Positions 7,835 to 17,218 of a stretch of 64,000 nt of DNA are shown here, piece after piece. The stretch is from Amarobacter sp035326025. GTDB taxonomy: Bacteria > Chloroflexota > Dehalococcoidia > Tepidiformales > Tepidiformaceae. The translations under genes were made by a program, and so were the position numbers. The stretch lies in the NCBI GenBank assembly GCA_035326025.1, contig DAOKYT010000005.1:1-64000 (forward strand). The letters run 5' to 3'. Each line of letters starts with the position of its first letter. Within the stretch, counting starts at the first letter, position 1. The notes under the pieces are model-generated. The model made no database searches. It saw nothing but the letters and a program-made list of their open reading frames with translations, and had not been told where the DNA came from.

Positions 7835-8042
7835 CCGTTTGGCGCGGTTGACGGGCCCGCCGCTCCGACACTTTTCTGTCACTCCCTGCCCGAAAGCACC
7901 CTATTAGGGTGGAAGTTTCTGCCGAAGATAGTGAGTGACAGCCGCTCGTCTCTCCTCTGTGCCATCGCACGCGGGGCGGGCTTGGGAATACTTCCCCGGG
8001 GCATTCCATGTGCCCGGCAGGGGATTCTTGGGGGTTGATGCT

Positions 8043-8813
8043 ATGGCGGACCGCTACGGCGAGGGCTACCGGAGCCAGGTTGCGTTTGTTACCCACACAC
8101 GCGACTACCGGTCGTCCGAAGTGTTGCCGGCGCTTGCCCGGCATGGGTTCACCACGACCGAGCGCCCGCACGACCGCGAGACCGAGCGCCTCATCTCGCA
8201 GTTCGATCCGGACCTCGTGGTCCTGGCGGTGGACCCGCGCCACGAGGATGACGTGGCCCTCGTCCGGCAGGTATCGCGCGCGAGCAAGGCGGCGATCCTC
8301 GTGCTCGCGCCGGGGCCGCATACCACCGGCCTGAGCTTCGCGCTCGAAGCCGGCGCCGATGTCTGCCTCCGCGATACGGATGGGCCCGAGATGCTCGCGG
8401 CTCAGCTGAGCGCGCTCTCGCGGCGCAAGGCCCCTCCCCAGCAGGAGACGCAGGACGACGGTCCCAGCACCATCACCGTCCGCGACCTCGTGCTCGATTT
8501 CGACCGCTGCCAGGCAGTCCGTGACGACGAGACCATTCCCCTGACACCAACCGAGTTCAAGATCCTGGCATTCCTTGCGCGGAACGCCGGCAAGGTGGTG
8601 AGCCCGGTCGAGATCCTTCGCGCCGTGCAGGATTACACCTACTCCGATCGAGAAGCGCAGGAAATCGTGAAAGTCTACATCCGCCGCATCCGCCGCAAGG
8701 TCGAAGTCGATCCCGGCGAGCCCAGCTACATCGTGAACGTCCGCGGCTTTGGCTACATGCTCGAGCGCCGCGGCACCCGCCGCGAATCCGCTCGCGTCAG
8801 CGAAGCCGCCTGA
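8043..8813 (+). CDS. OmpR-family regulator with aspartate-less receiver-like domain
   Basis: A 256-residue protein; the ATG at 8043 is preferred, though the frame is open further upstream. Residues about 10-125 look like a receiver domain, but the phosphoacceptor position reads LVVLAVDP (Ala where Asp is expected), the conserved Thr is Ala (LVLAP), and the Lys after the AGAD motif is Asp (LRDTD). The C-terminal winged helix (about 150-245) is intact: PLTPTEFKILAFLARN, then REAQEIVKVYIRRIRRK and RGFGYMLE. It should bind DNA without classical phosphorylation. No histidine kinase is adjacent. A paralogue with the same features lies at 39420-40178. Confidence 0.88.
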   Translation: MADRYGEGYRSQVAFVTHTRDYRSSEVLPALARHGFTTTERPHDRETERLISQFDPDLVVLAVDPRHEDDVALVRQVSRASKAAILVLAPGPHTTGLSFALEAGADVCLRDTDGPEMLAAQLSALSRRKAPPQQETQDDGPSTITVRDLVLDFDRCQAVRDDETIPLTPTEFKILAFLARNAGKVVSPVEILRAVQDYTYSDREAQEIVKVYIRRIRRKVEVDPGEPSYIVNVRGFGYMLERRGTRRESARVSEAA

Positions 8814-8833
8814 ATCGACCCCGTCGGAGTGGA

Positions 8834-8862
8834 AGAGAGCCCGGCCATTGGCCGGGCTCTCT
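8834..8862. terminator. Bidirectional terminator
   Basis: A perfect 13-bp stem (8834-8846 with 8850-8862) with a three-base loop, A-rich on the left and T-rich on the right, lies between the convergent regulator and aldolase genes and can terminate both. Confidence 0.85.
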
Positions 8863-8887
8863 ATTCTGGGCCCGCACGAAACACGGC

Positions 8888-9991
8888 TCAGGCGACCGTC
8901 ACATCCTTGCAGCGATACACGTCCTGGATGGCGTTGAGGAGCTGGATGCCCTCGGCCATGGGCCGCTGGAAGGCCTTTCGGCCGCTGATAAGCCCCATGC
9001 CCCCGGCGCGCTTATTGATGACCGCGGTCTTCACCGCCTCGGTGAGGTCGCTCTCGCCGCTGCTCGCCCCGCCGGAATTGATGAGCCCAATGCGGCCCAT
9101 GTAGCCGTTCGCCACCTGGTAGCGCGTCAGATCGATCGGGTGACTCGTGGTGAGCGTTGAATACATCCGCTCGTCGCTCTTGCCGTAGCTCACCCCGTTG
9201 GCGTTCAGCGCCTTGAAGCCGCCATTCTGCTCCGGCAGCTTCTGCTTCACGATGTCGGCCTGGATCGTCACGCCGAGGTGGTTGGCCTGCCCTGTGAGGT
9301 CGGCCGACGTTTCGTGGTTGACGCCGTTCACCTTGAAACCCGGGTTGCGGAGGTAGCACCAGAGGACGGTCGCCATGCCGAGTTCATGCGCATAGGCGAA
9401 CGCCTCGGCCACTTCAGCAATCTGGCGCGAGCTCTCCTCGGAGCCGAAGTAGATGGTTGCGCCCACGGCTGCCGCGCCCGTGTTCCAGGCTTCCTTCACG
9501 GTCCCAAACATGATCTGGTCGAACTTGTTCGGGTACGTGAGCAGCTCGTTGTGGTTGATCTTCACGATGAACGGGATCCGGTGGGCGTACTTGCGGGCAA
9601 CCGAACCGAGGACGCCGAAGGTAGATGCGACCGCGTTGCAGCCGCCTTCGATCGCAAGGAGCACGATGTTCTCGGGGTCGAAATAGGCCGGGTTCTTCGC
9701 GAACGACGCTCCGCCAGAGTGCTCTATGCCCTGGTCGACCGGGAGAATGGAGACGTATCCGGTCCCGCCGAGGCGCCCGTGGTCCAGGATCGACTGCAGG
9801 TTGCGCAGCACCTGCGGCGAGCGGTCCGACGCGGCCAACACGCGGGTTACGAAGTCCGGGCCGGGCAGGTGCAGCGACTCCGCGGGGATGGTCTGGCACC
9901 GGTGCTGGAGCAGGTGTTCCGCCTCCGCCCCAAGGAGGCCGGCGATATCGTCCAGCGAGAGTTCTTTTGCGGGCCGATCAGCGACAACCAT
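8888..9991 (-). CDS. fbaB: Class I fructose-bisphosphate aldolase (FbaB/DhnA type)
   Basis: A 367-residue cytosolic enzyme that interconverts fructose 1,6-bisphosphate with dihydroxyacetone phosphate and glyceraldehyde 3-phosphate in glycolysis and gluconeogenesis. It follows E. coli FbaB almost end to end: LLQHRCQTIP, GYVSILPVDQGIEHSGGASF, AVGATIYFGSEESSRQI, ADLTGQANHLG, and ADIVKQK, whose lysine (about K249) is the expected Schiff base. The start at 9991 has GAGGA upstream; the frame is open further upstream but lacks homology. It stands alone on its strand between two regulator genes and ends at a shared bidirectional terminator. Confidence 0.96.
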   Translation of the reverse strand: MVVADRPAKELSLDDIAGLLGAEAEHLLQHRCQTIPAESLHLPGPDFVTRVLAASDRSPQVLRNLQSILDHGRLGGTGYVSILPVDQGIEHSGGASFAKNPAYFDPENIVLLAIEGGCNAVASTFGVLGSVARKYAHRIPFIVKINHNELLTYPNKFDQIMFGTVKEAWNTGAAAVGATIYFGSEESSRQIAEVAEAFAYAHELGMATVLWCYLRNPGFKVNGVNHETSADLTGQANHLGVTIQADIVKQKLPEQNGGFKALNANGVSYGKSDERMYSTLTTSHPIDLTRYQVANGYMGRIGLINSGGASSGESDLTEAVKTAVINKRAGGMGLISGRKAFQRPMAEGIQLLNAIQDVYRCKDVTVA

Positions 9992-10181
9992 CAGACATCC
10001 TCGTTCAATGGGGTGAAGCCGCCTCCGGGTTTGGAGACAGCGTTCCGCGCCGCCCATCATACTGCTTTGGCGCGCCACGGGCCGCGTGGTGTACTGGCGA
10101 CCAGTACTCCGCCTCGTCTTTACCTTCGCTTCGGCGACAGCCCGATACGGTGGATGTACCATTTCCTTACGGAGACTCACC

Positions 10182-10844
10182 ATGCGCGTTCTCGTTGTCG
10201 AGGACGAAGAGTCCATCGCCAGCGCCATCGAACGTGGCCTCATCAAGCAAGGCTACGCTGTTGATGTTGCCCGGGACGGGGCCGAGGCGCTCGACAAGGC
10301 CACCGTCAATAGCTACGACGTCATCTGCCTGGACCTCAACCTGCCACGTATTGACGGCCTCGAAGTGTGCCGCCGGCTGCGCGAGGACCGCTACAGTGGC
10401 GGCATTATTATGTTGACCGCCCGCAGCTCCATCAAGGAGCGCATCGAGGGCCTCGACTACGGCGCCGACGACTACCTCGTGAAGCCGTTCGCCTTCAGCG
10501 AGCTCGCCGCGCGGATCCGGGCGATCGCCCGCCGCGAGGGGGGCCTCCGGGAGCCGATCATCAACACCCGCGGTCTTGAACTCGACCCCAACACGAACCG
10601 CGCGAAGCGCGACGGCAAGGAGATCCACCTGACGCCCAAGGAGTTCGCGCTGGTGTACTACCTGGCGCGAAACGAAGGCCGCGCCGTGCCCCAGGAAGAG
10701 CTCCTCGAGCACATCTGGGACGAGCACGCCAACCCCTTCACCCAGACGGTGAAGGTGCACATGAACAACTTGCGCCGCAAGCTCAACGACGGCTTCGACG
10801 AGCAACTGATCGAGACTATCCGCGGAAAGGGTTACGTCCTCTAG
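10182..10844 (+). CDS. OmpR/PhoB-family response regulator
   Basis: A 220-residue response regulator. The receiver domain (1-120) is canonical: VVEDEE acidic pocket, phosphoacceptor D51 in CLDLNLPRIDG, TARSS and YLVKPF. The winged-helix DNA-binding domain (about 130-220) contains HLTPKEFALVYYLARN and the recognition segment VKVHMNNLRRKL, ending RGKGYVL. The GTG of the partner histidine kinase lies one base after the stop codon, so the two form a translationally linked two-component system. The stimulus is not evident from neighbours. Confidence 0.96.
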   Translation: MRVLVVEDEESIASAIERGLIKQGYAVDVARDGAEALDKATVNSYDVICLDLNLPRIDGLEVCRRLREDRYSGGIIMLTARSSIKERIEGLDYGADDYLVKPFAFSELAARIRAIARREGGLREPIINTRGLELDPNTNRAKRDGKEIHLTPKEFALVYYLARNEGRAVPQEELLEHIWDEHANPFTQTVKVHMNNLRRKLNDGFDEQLIETIRGKGYVL

Positions 10845-10845
10845 C

Positions 10846-12099
10846 GTGCGATTCCCCGCCTTCACCCGGAGCATCCGCTTCCGGCTCACCGTCTGGTATT
10901 CGAGCCTGCTGCTCGTGTTCGGCGTTGCCTTCGTACTCGCCCTGAACATCGCGGTCCGCCTCGACCAGCCGGGGACCGTCTACGAAGGCGTGCAGTACAA
11001 CGACATTGAGTGGCAGCCCGTGCGCACCGGGCCCGGGCAGGCCATCACCGGCTTCGTGCCGGTCCTCCGCGAAAACGTCACCCTTCGCGAGGCCGAAGAC
11101 CAGATCTACTCCGAGAACATCGACCGGCTTCGCTACTGGTCGCTCTTGAGCGTCGTGGGCCTCGCGCTCGCCTCAGGTGTGGGCGGTTATGTCCTCTCCG
11201 GGATGATGCTGCGCCCCGTGCGCGACATCACCCAGGCGGCCTCCGAAATCAGCGCCACCAACCTCAGCAGGCGCATCAACTACGAAGGGCCCCGGGACGA
11301 GCTCTGGGACCTCGCTCACACCTTCGACTCGATGATCGGCCGCCTCGAGCACTCCTTCGAGCGCCAGCGCCAGTTCGTGCAGGATGCATCGCACGAGCTG
11401 CGGACGCCCCTCGCCGCGATCCGCACCAATATCGAAGTCACCGAGATGGACCCGGAGGCCACGCCCGCCGAGTACCGGGAGCTGCTGGCAACCATCAAGT
11501 CACAGACCGAGCGGCTCACGCGGCTCAGTGAAGATCTCCTCCTGCTCACCAACGACGATGGCGCCAACGTGGAGAAGGAGCCGGTGGACCTGGGAGAACT
11601 CGCGCTCGATGTCCTGGGCCAGCTCGCTACCTCGGCCTCGGGCCGCAAGGTTTCGCTCGTGCCGTCTATCTCCGGTCCCGTGGAGGTCGAAACCAGCCCC
11701 GACCTCATTTACCGGTGTGTGCTGAACCTGGTTGATAACGCGATTAAGTACTCGGGCGAGGGCAGTACCGTCACCGTCTCGGTCCGCTCTGGCCCGGGCG
11801 AGGGTATTGTCCGCGTGAGCGACAACGGTGTCGGGATCGCCCCGGAAGACCTTGCGCGCGTCTTCGACCGCTTCTACCGGACGGATAAAGGCCGCAGCCG
11901 GCGCGAAGGTGGCACCGGCCTGGGCCTCGCCATCGTGAAGGAGCTCGTCGAGTCGCTCGGCGGCCACGTGAGCGCCGAGTCCGAACCCGGCCGTGGGGCC
12001 GCCTTCACCATTTCCCTCCCGGCCACTCCTCTACCCGGAGCGGGGCGTGCGATGGCGCTCCCTGACGCGACGTTGACCTTCAAACCGCGGCAATCTTGA
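10846..12099 (+). CDS. Sensor histidine kinase (two TM, HAMP)
   Basis: A 417-residue membrane kinase starting with GTG at 10846. Membrane helices at about 15-35 and 100-120 bracket a short extracytoplasmic loop of about 65 residues. Then come a HAMP domain (LRPVRDITQAASEIS), the dimerisation box with phosphorylated H183 in DASHELRTPL, and the ATPase domain with LVDNAIKYS (N box), VSDNGVGIAPED (G1), FYRTDKGRSRREGGTGLGLAIVK (F and G2 boxes). It phosphorylates the regulator encoded immediately upstream. The short sensor loop gives no hint of ligand. Confidence 0.96.
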   Translation: MRFPAFTRSIRFRLTVWYSSLLLVFGVAFVLALNIAVRLDQPGTVYEGVQYNDIEWQPVRTGPGQAITGFVPVLRENVTLREAEDQIYSENIDRLRYWSLLSVVGLALASGVGGYVLSGMMLRPVRDITQAASEISATNLSRRINYEGPRDELWDLAHTFDSMIGRLEHSFERQRQFVQDASHELRTPLAAIRTNIEVTEMDPEATPAEYRELLATIKSQTERLTRLSEDLLLLTNDDGANVEKEPVDLGELALDVLGQLATSASGRKVSLVPSISGPVEVETSPDLIYRCVLNLVDNAIKYSGEGSTVTVSVRSGPGEGIVRVSDNGVGIAPEDLARVFDRFYRTDKGRSRREGGTGLGLAIVKELVESLGGHVSAESEPGRGAAFTISLPATPLPGAGRAMALPDATLTFKPRQS

Positions 12100-12216
12100 C
12101 CCACGCCGGAGGCGCTCGTACGTTCCATCGTGTGGTACGCCCCACGGGGGTAAGCCACCGCACGGCAGCGCAGGTAAATCCGTGGCCTACTTGTCGCTGT
12201 CAGGAGGGAACCCGGC

Positions 12217-14148
12217 TTGACCCAGATTCTCGATCGCGTTGAGGGTCCTCGCGACCTCCGCAGCCTGACCTATGAGCAGCTCGACCAGCTCGCCGGCGAG
12301 ATACGCCAGTTTCTCGTCGAGACGGTTGACTGCATCGGTGGTGGGGGCCACCTCGCCTCCAACCTCGGCGTGGTGGAGCTCTCGATTGCCCTGCACCGGC
12401 TCTTTGACTCCCCGAAGGACAAGATCATCTGGGACGTGAGCCACCAGGTCTACGTCCACAAGATCCTCACCGGCCGCAAGGACCGGATGAACACCATCCG
12501 CCAGTTCGGCGGCCTTTCCGGGTTTGCCGACCGGCACGAAAGCGAACACGACGCGTTCGGCGCCGGCCACGCGGGCACATCGATCTCCGCCGCGGCCGGC
12601 ATGGCCGCCGCCCGCGACCTGCTCGGCGAGGACTTCCATGCCATCGCCGTCATCGGCGATGGCGCAATGACCGCCGGGATGGCCCTCGAGGCGATGAACC
12701 ATGCGGGCCACCTGGGCACCCACCGGCTCCTGGTCATCCTGAACGACAACGCCATGTCGATCTCGCCCAACGTCGGCGCGCTCTCGCGAAACGTCAACAA
12801 GCTCCGGGTAGACCCCCTCTATCGCAACGCCAAGCGGGAGATTGGCGAACTTGTCGAACACCTCCCCCTCGGGCGGCAGGTGTGGCGCGGCGCCAAGCGC
12901 GTCAAGGCCAGCTTCCGCGACCTCCTGGTGCCCGCGAGCTTCTGGGAACAGTTTGGTTTCGAGTACTACGGCCCCATCGATGGCCACAACATCCAGGAAC
13001 TCGAGCTGACGCTCGCATCGATCAAGAAAGTCGCAGGCAAGCCCGTCCTGCTCCACATCCTCACTGAAAAGGGCCATGGCATCCCCGAAGCGGAAGCTGA
13101 CCCGATCAAGAGTCACAGCGGCACGTACTGGCTCAAAAAACCCGTCGCGCCTGATGCCCCGCCGCCCCGCCCGACGTATAGCCAGGTCTTCGGGCAGGCC
13201 ACGCAGGAACTCATCGAGTCCGATCCACGGGTCGTCGCCATCACGGCGGCGATGCTCGAAGGCACCGGGCTGGCACCCGTCTACGCGAAACACCCCGGCC
13301 GCGTGTTCGATGTTGGCATCGCCGAGCAGCACGCGGTCACCTTTGCCGCGGGTCTCGCCACGCAGGGAATCCGCCCCATCGTCGCCATCTACTCCACCTT
13401 CCTGCAGCGGGGATTCGACTCCGTCGTGCATGACGTCGTCGTGCAAAACCTGCCCGTGGTGTTCGCGCTCGACCGCGCCGGTTTCGTCGGTGACGATGGT
13501 AAGACCCACCAGGGGTTCATCGATATCAGCTACCTGCGCTGTCTGCCCAACATGGTCGTTAGCGCACCGAAGGACGAGGCTGAGCTGCGCGATCTCCTCT
13601 ACACCGGCATCCACCACGACGGCCCGTTCGCCGTCCGTTTCCCGCGGGGCTCGGGCCCCGGCGCCCCAGCTGACCTCCCGATGAAGCAGCTCCCCATCGG
13701 CCGAGGCGAAGTCCTGCGCGAAGGGACCGGCGTGGCGCTCCTCGGGTTCGGGGTTTCGGTGGGCGAATGCCTGCGCGCCGCGAGCATCCTCGAGGAGGCC
13801 GGGATCGACGCGGCCGTCATCAATGCGCGTTATGCAAAGCCACTGGACGTGGAACTGGTCGTGCGGTATGCCCGCTCCACCGCTGGAGTCATCACGGTCG
13901 AGGAGAATGTCCGCGCTGGCGGGTTCGGTGATGCCGTACTCGAGGCCCTGGCTGATGCCGGGCTGGCGGACCGGTGCCTGGCGAACCTCACAATGCCTGA
14001 CTCCATTGTCGACCACGGTCCGCAGGCTACCTTCCGCCAACTGCACCATGTCGATGGCGCGGGAATCGCGGCGCGGGTGCGCGAGCTCCTCTCCGCGGGC
14101 AAACCTGGCGGCCAGCCCCGCCGCGCGGCCGAAGCGGTCGCACCCTGA
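12217..14148 (+). CDS. dxs: 1-deoxy-D-xylulose-5-phosphate synthase
   Basis: A 643-residue thiamine-diphosphate enzyme that condenses pyruvate and glyceraldehyde 3-phosphate to DXP, the entry step of the MEP isoprenoid pathway. The start is the TTG at 12217 with AGGAGGG upstream. Visible motifs are HLASNLGVVELSIALH, the ThDP motif GDGAMTAGMALEAMNHAG, the catalytic glutamate region DVGIAEQHAVTFAAG, and DRAGFVGDDGKTHQG. The polyprenyl synthase gene begins two bases after its stop, so precursor and chain-elongation steps are co-expressed. Confidence 0.98.
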   Translation: MTQILDRVEGPRDLRSLTYEQLDQLAGEIRQFLVETVDCIGGGGHLASNLGVVELSIALHRLFDSPKDKIIWDVSHQVYVHKILTGRKDRMNTIRQFGGLSGFADRHESEHDAFGAGHAGTSISAAAGMAAARDLLGEDFHAIAVIGDGAMTAGMALEAMNHAGHLGTHRLLVILNDNAMSISPNVGALSRNVNKLRVDPLYRNAKREIGELVEHLPLGRQVWRGAKRVKASFRDLLVPASFWEQFGFEYYGPIDGHNIQELELTLASIKKVAGKPVLLHILTEKGHGIPEAEADPIKSHSGTYWLKKPVAPDAPPPRPTYSQVFGQATQELIESDPRVVAITAAMLEGTGLAPVYAKHPGRVFDVGIAEQHAVTFAAGLATQGIRPIVAIYSTFLQRGFDSVVHDVVVQNLPVVFALDRAGFVGDDGKTHQGFIDISYLRCLPNMVVSAPKDEAELRDLLYTGIHHDGPFAVRFPRGSGPGAPADLPMKQLPIGRGEVLREGTGVALLGFGVSVGECLRAASILEEAGIDAAVINARYAKPLDVELVVRYARSTAGVITVEENVRAGGFGDAVLEALADAGLADRCLANLTMPDSIVDHGPQATFRQLHHVDGAGIAARVRELLSAGKPGGQPRRAAEAVAP

Positions 14149-14149
14149 C

Positions 14150-15154
14150 GTGGCAGGATTCCCCGCCGCGTTGGCAGCGCTCCTCCCCGCCGTCGAGCAG
14201 GGACTCCGGGAGGCCATCGGGCCGGGCCAATCACCAATTGATGCGGTTGCCCGTTATGTCATGGGATGGGAGGACCAGGCCGGCCGGCCCACCAATGCCG
14301 GCGGCAAGCGCATCCGCCCCGCGCTCTGCCTCTACGCGGGCGCGCTGTTTGGCGACACCGGGGCGGCGCTTCCCGGCGCCATCGCTGTCGAGCTGGTCCA
14401 CAACTTCTCGCTCATCCACGACGAGGTGCAGGACCACGACGCGGAGCGCCACGGCAGGCCGACGCTCTGGGCCCTCCTGGGCGAGGCACAGGCGATCAAT
14501 GCGGGTGACTACCTGTACGCCCGCTCCACGCGCGCCCTCCTGGATGGGCCGGGCCAACCCGGCCGGCGGCTCGCGGCGCTGGCGATCCTGACCACCACCG
14601 TGGAGCGGATGATTGCCGGCCAGTGGGCGGACCTTTCGTTCGAATCGCGAGACGACGTGACGGCCGCCGAATACCTGGCGATGGTCGCCGGAAAGACCGG
14701 GGCATTGCTCGGGGCGCCCCTATCCATGGGCGCGACCCTGGCCGGTGCCCCGCCCGAGACCGTCCGTGCCCTCGGTGCCTGGGGCGAGGCCGTCGGCCTG
14801 GCATTTCAGATTCACGACGACTATCTCGGCACGTGGGGCAACCCTGACCTGACCGGCAAATCGAACACCAACGATATCGCCCGGAAGAAGAAGACACTCC
14901 CCCTGATCCATGCCCTGCAGGGTGCCGGAGGACCGCTCATCCGCCAGGTCTACGCGAAGCCGGAGCTGACCGAAGGGGATATCGCCGCCGTTGTCGCGGT
15001 GCTCAATGAGGCCGGGTCCGCCGAGTTCACGCGCGACGCTGCCGCGCGCCAGGCCGGCATTGCCTCGTCCATCCTGGAGACGCTCGACCTGAAGCCTGAG
15101 CAGAAATCCGAGCTCCGCGCGATTGGCGAGTATCTTATCCACCGCGATGCCTGA
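14150..15154 (+). CDS. Trans-isoprenyl diphosphate synthase
   Basis: A 334-residue polyprenyl synthase that elongates allylic diphosphates with IPP, most likely to a geranylgeranyl or longer chain. GTG at 14150 is the start, right after dxs. The first aspartate-rich motif reads HDEVQDHDAERHGRPT (DE-x2-D form) and the second reads HDDYLGTWG, with the downstream KSNTNDIARKKKTLP that closes the diphosphate site. Also typical are GGKRIRPAL near the N-terminus and INAGDYLYA. The first motif is DEVQD rather than the commoner DDxxD, a variant that keeps the magnesium ligands. Product length cannot be read with confidence. Confidence 0.93.
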   Translation: MAGFPAALAALLPAVEQGLREAIGPGQSPIDAVARYVMGWEDQAGRPTNAGGKRIRPALCLYAGALFGDTGAALPGAIAVELVHNFSLIHDEVQDHDAERHGRPTLWALLGEAQAINAGDYLYARSTRALLDGPGQPGRRLAALAILTTTVERMIAGQWADLSFESRDDVTAAEYLAMVAGKTGALLGAPLSMGATLAGAPPETVRALGAWGEAVGLAFQIHDDYLGTWGNPDLTGKSNTNDIARKKKTLPLIHALQGAGGPLIRQVYAKPELTEGDIAAVVAVLNEAGSAEFTRDAAARQAGIASSILETLDLKPEQKSELRAIGEYLIHRDA

Positions 15155-15191
15155 GATTGCCTGTTTCGGGGCGCTCCCATAGCGTCAGCCT

Positions 15192-15782
15192 GTGTTCGAG
15201 AACGTCGCCCAGGACATCGAGGTCGGCACCCGCTGGCACAGCGTGCCTGTTGTCCGCGCGCGGTTTGGCGAACGGGCCGAGCGGGCCGCGGCTGTCATCC
15301 TTTCCGCCGAGCTGCAGGTGGTCTTGCTCTACCGGTTGCAGGCCTGGGCGCGTGCCCGGCACATCCCCCTGCTCCCCAACCTGTGCCGCAGGCTGACGAT
15401 GCTGCTCGCTTCGGTTTCGGTGGGCGATTCGGTGACCATCGGTGGGGGCCTGCTCCTGAACCATGGCCAGGTCACCATCGATGGCCAGGTCACTATCGGG
15501 AAGTTCTGCAACCTCGCGCCTTATGTCACGATCGGGCTCGACACCGGCGGCCCCTGTCCCTCGCTGGTGGGGCCGACCATTGGGAACTACGTGTTCGTGG
15601 GGACCGGTGCCAAGATCCTCGGCCCGATCACCATCGGAGATAACTCGCGCATTGGCGCCAACGCCGTGGTGATGCGCGACGTGCCGGCGAATTCAACCGC
15701 GGTGGGAGTGCCAGCGCGCGTTATTCCGCACGAGCGGCCCCTGGGCCCGGCCCAGAAGACTCCTGCCACCCGGGATCCTTAG
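15192..15782 (+). CDS. Serine O-acetyltransferase-like hexapeptide-repeat protein
   Basis: A 196-residue left-handed beta-helix acetyltransferase starting with GTG at 15192. The first 75 residues are helical; the rest is a run of hexapeptide repeats (VSVGDSVTIGGG, GQVTIDGQVTIGKF, GPTIGNYVFVGTGAKILGPITIGD) ending DVPANSTAVGVPARVI, the pattern of CysE and colanic-acid-type acetyltransferases. A CysE role (acetylating serine for cysteine synthesis) is likely, but no cysK is nearby and the protein is shorter than E. coli CysE. It lies 37 bp after the polyprenyl synthase and overlaps the end of gltD by four bases, tail to tail. Confidence 0.8.
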   Translation: MFENVAQDIEVGTRWHSVPVVRARFGERAERAAAVILSAELQVVLLYRLQAWARARHIPLLPNLCRRLTMLLASVSVGDSVTIGGGLLLNHGQVTIDGQVTIGKFCNLAPYVTIGLDTGGPCPSLVGPTIGNYVFVGTGAKILGPITIGDNSRIGANAVVMRDVPANSTAVGVPARVIPHERPLGPAQKTPATRDP

Positions 15783-17218
15783 TTCCCGGGCAGCAGCGTT
15801 TCGCCCATCAGGTATTCGTCGATGCCCCGTGCCGCGGCGCGGCCCTCCGCGATTGCCCAGACGATGAGCGACTGCCCGCGCGTCATATCACCCGCCGTGA
15901 ACACGCCGGGTACGGACGTCATCTTGTTTTCATCGGCCTTCACGTTGCCGCGCTCGGTCAGTTCGAGCCCCAGTTGTTCGACCATGCCGGTCCGCTGCGG
16001 CCCCAGGAAGCCCATCGCGAGCAGGAGCAGGTCGACAGGCTGTTCGAACTCGGTGCCGGGCACTTCCTTCATCACCTGGCGGCCGTCTTCTTGCACGAAC
16101 TCCACGCGGACACCGTGCAGCGTCGTCAACCTGCCATCGCGTCCCGAGAGCCGCCTGGTAAGGATGGAGTAGTCGCGCACGCCCCCTTCTTCGTGAGCGG
16201 ACGACACGCGGTAGATGTTGGGCCAGGTCGGCCAGGGGTTCTCCGGGGGGCGGGTTGAGGGCGGCTTTGGCAACAGTTCGTACTGCAACACCTCGGTTGC
16301 GCCCTGGCGCAGCGCCGTCCCCAGGCAGTCAGCCCCCGTGTCTCCGCCGCCGAGGATGATGACGCGCTTGCCCTTCGCCGAAATGAACCGGTCCCCGGGG
16401 ATCTCATCGCCGGCATTGCGGCGGTTTTGCATGGGGAGATACTCCATCGCGAGATGGACCCCCTCGAGATCCCGTCCGGGCACGTCGAGGTCCCGGGCCA
16501 GGGTGGCGCCGCCGGCCAGGCAAATCGCGTCGAACTGGGTCACCAGCTCGCGTGCATCGATATCCACGCCGATGTTCGTGGCTGGGCGGAACACGACACC
16601 CTCGGCTTCCATCTGTGCCAGGCGCCTGTCGATGAACCGCTTTTCCATTTTGAAGTCGGGGATGCCATAGCGGAGGAGCCCCCCGATTCGGTCGTCGCGC
16701 TCGAAAACGGTGACCGCGTGGCCGGCACGGGCGAGCTGCTGCGCGCACGCCAGCCCTGCCGGGCCCGAGCCGATGACGGCGACGGTCTTCCCGGTCCGGG
16801 CGTGGGCCGGCTCGGGCACGATCCACCCTTCGTTCCAGGCCCGTTCGATAATCGTGAGCTCGACTTGCTTGATGGTGACCGGGTCGTTGTTGATCCCGAG
16901 CACGCAGGCTGCCTCGCACGGCGCCGGGCAGAGCCGCCCGGTGAATTCCGGGAAGTTGTTCGTCGCGTGCAACCGGTCGATGGCGTCGCGCCACTTGTCC
17001 CGGTACACCAGATCATTCCAGTCGGGAATGATATTGCCCAGCGGGCACCCCTGGTGGCAGAACGGGATGCCGCAATCCATGCAGCGGGCGGCCTGGCGCT
17101 TCAGGTGGTCGACCGGGAAGTCCTCGTACACTTCGAGCCAGTCGTGCACGCGCTCCGCGACGGGACGGCGGGTAGGAGTCTCGCGTGTGTACTCGAGAAA
17201 TCCCGTCGGCTTAGCCAC
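15779..17218 (-). CDS. gltD: Glutamate synthase small subunit
   Basis: A 479-residue flavoprotein that takes electrons from NADPH and passes them to the large subunit for glutamate formation. The N-terminal cysteine motifs CMDCGIPFCHQGCPLGN and LCPAPCEAACVLG bind 4Fe-4S clusters. The FAD fold follows at VIGSGPAGLACAQQL, the NADPH fold at ILGGGDTGADCLGTALRQG, and the C-terminal FAD segment at VFTAGDMTRGQSLIVWAIAEGR. The start overlaps the gltB stop by eight bases, so the pair is translationally coupled. Confidence 0.98.
   Translation of the reverse strand: MAKPTGFLEYTRETPTRRPVAERVHDWLEVYEDFPVDHLKRQAARCMDCGIPFCHQGCPLGNIIPDWNDLVYRDKWRDAIDRLHATNNFPEFTGRLCPAPCEAACVLGINNDPVTIKQVELTIIERAWNEGWIVPEPAHARTGKTVAVIGSGPAGLACAQQLARAGHAVTVFERDDRIGGLLRYGIPDFKMEKRFIDRRLAQMEAEGVVFRPATNIGVDIDARELVTQFDAICLAGGATLARDLDVPGRDLEGVHLAMEYLPMQNRRNAGDEIPGDRFISAKGKRVIILGGGDTGADCLGTALRQGATEVLQYELLPKPPSTRPPENPWPTWPNIYRVSSAHEEGGVRDYSILTRRLSGRDGRLTTLHGVRVEFVQEDGRQVMKEVPGTEFEQPVDLLLLAMGFLGPQRTGMVEQLGLELTERGNVKADENKMTSVPGVFTAGDMTRGQSLIVWAIAEGRAAARGIDEYLMGETLLPGN

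Noticed and set aside
12187..14217. Long open frame opposite dxs
   Set aside because: Antisense shadow of a fully conserved dxs gene.
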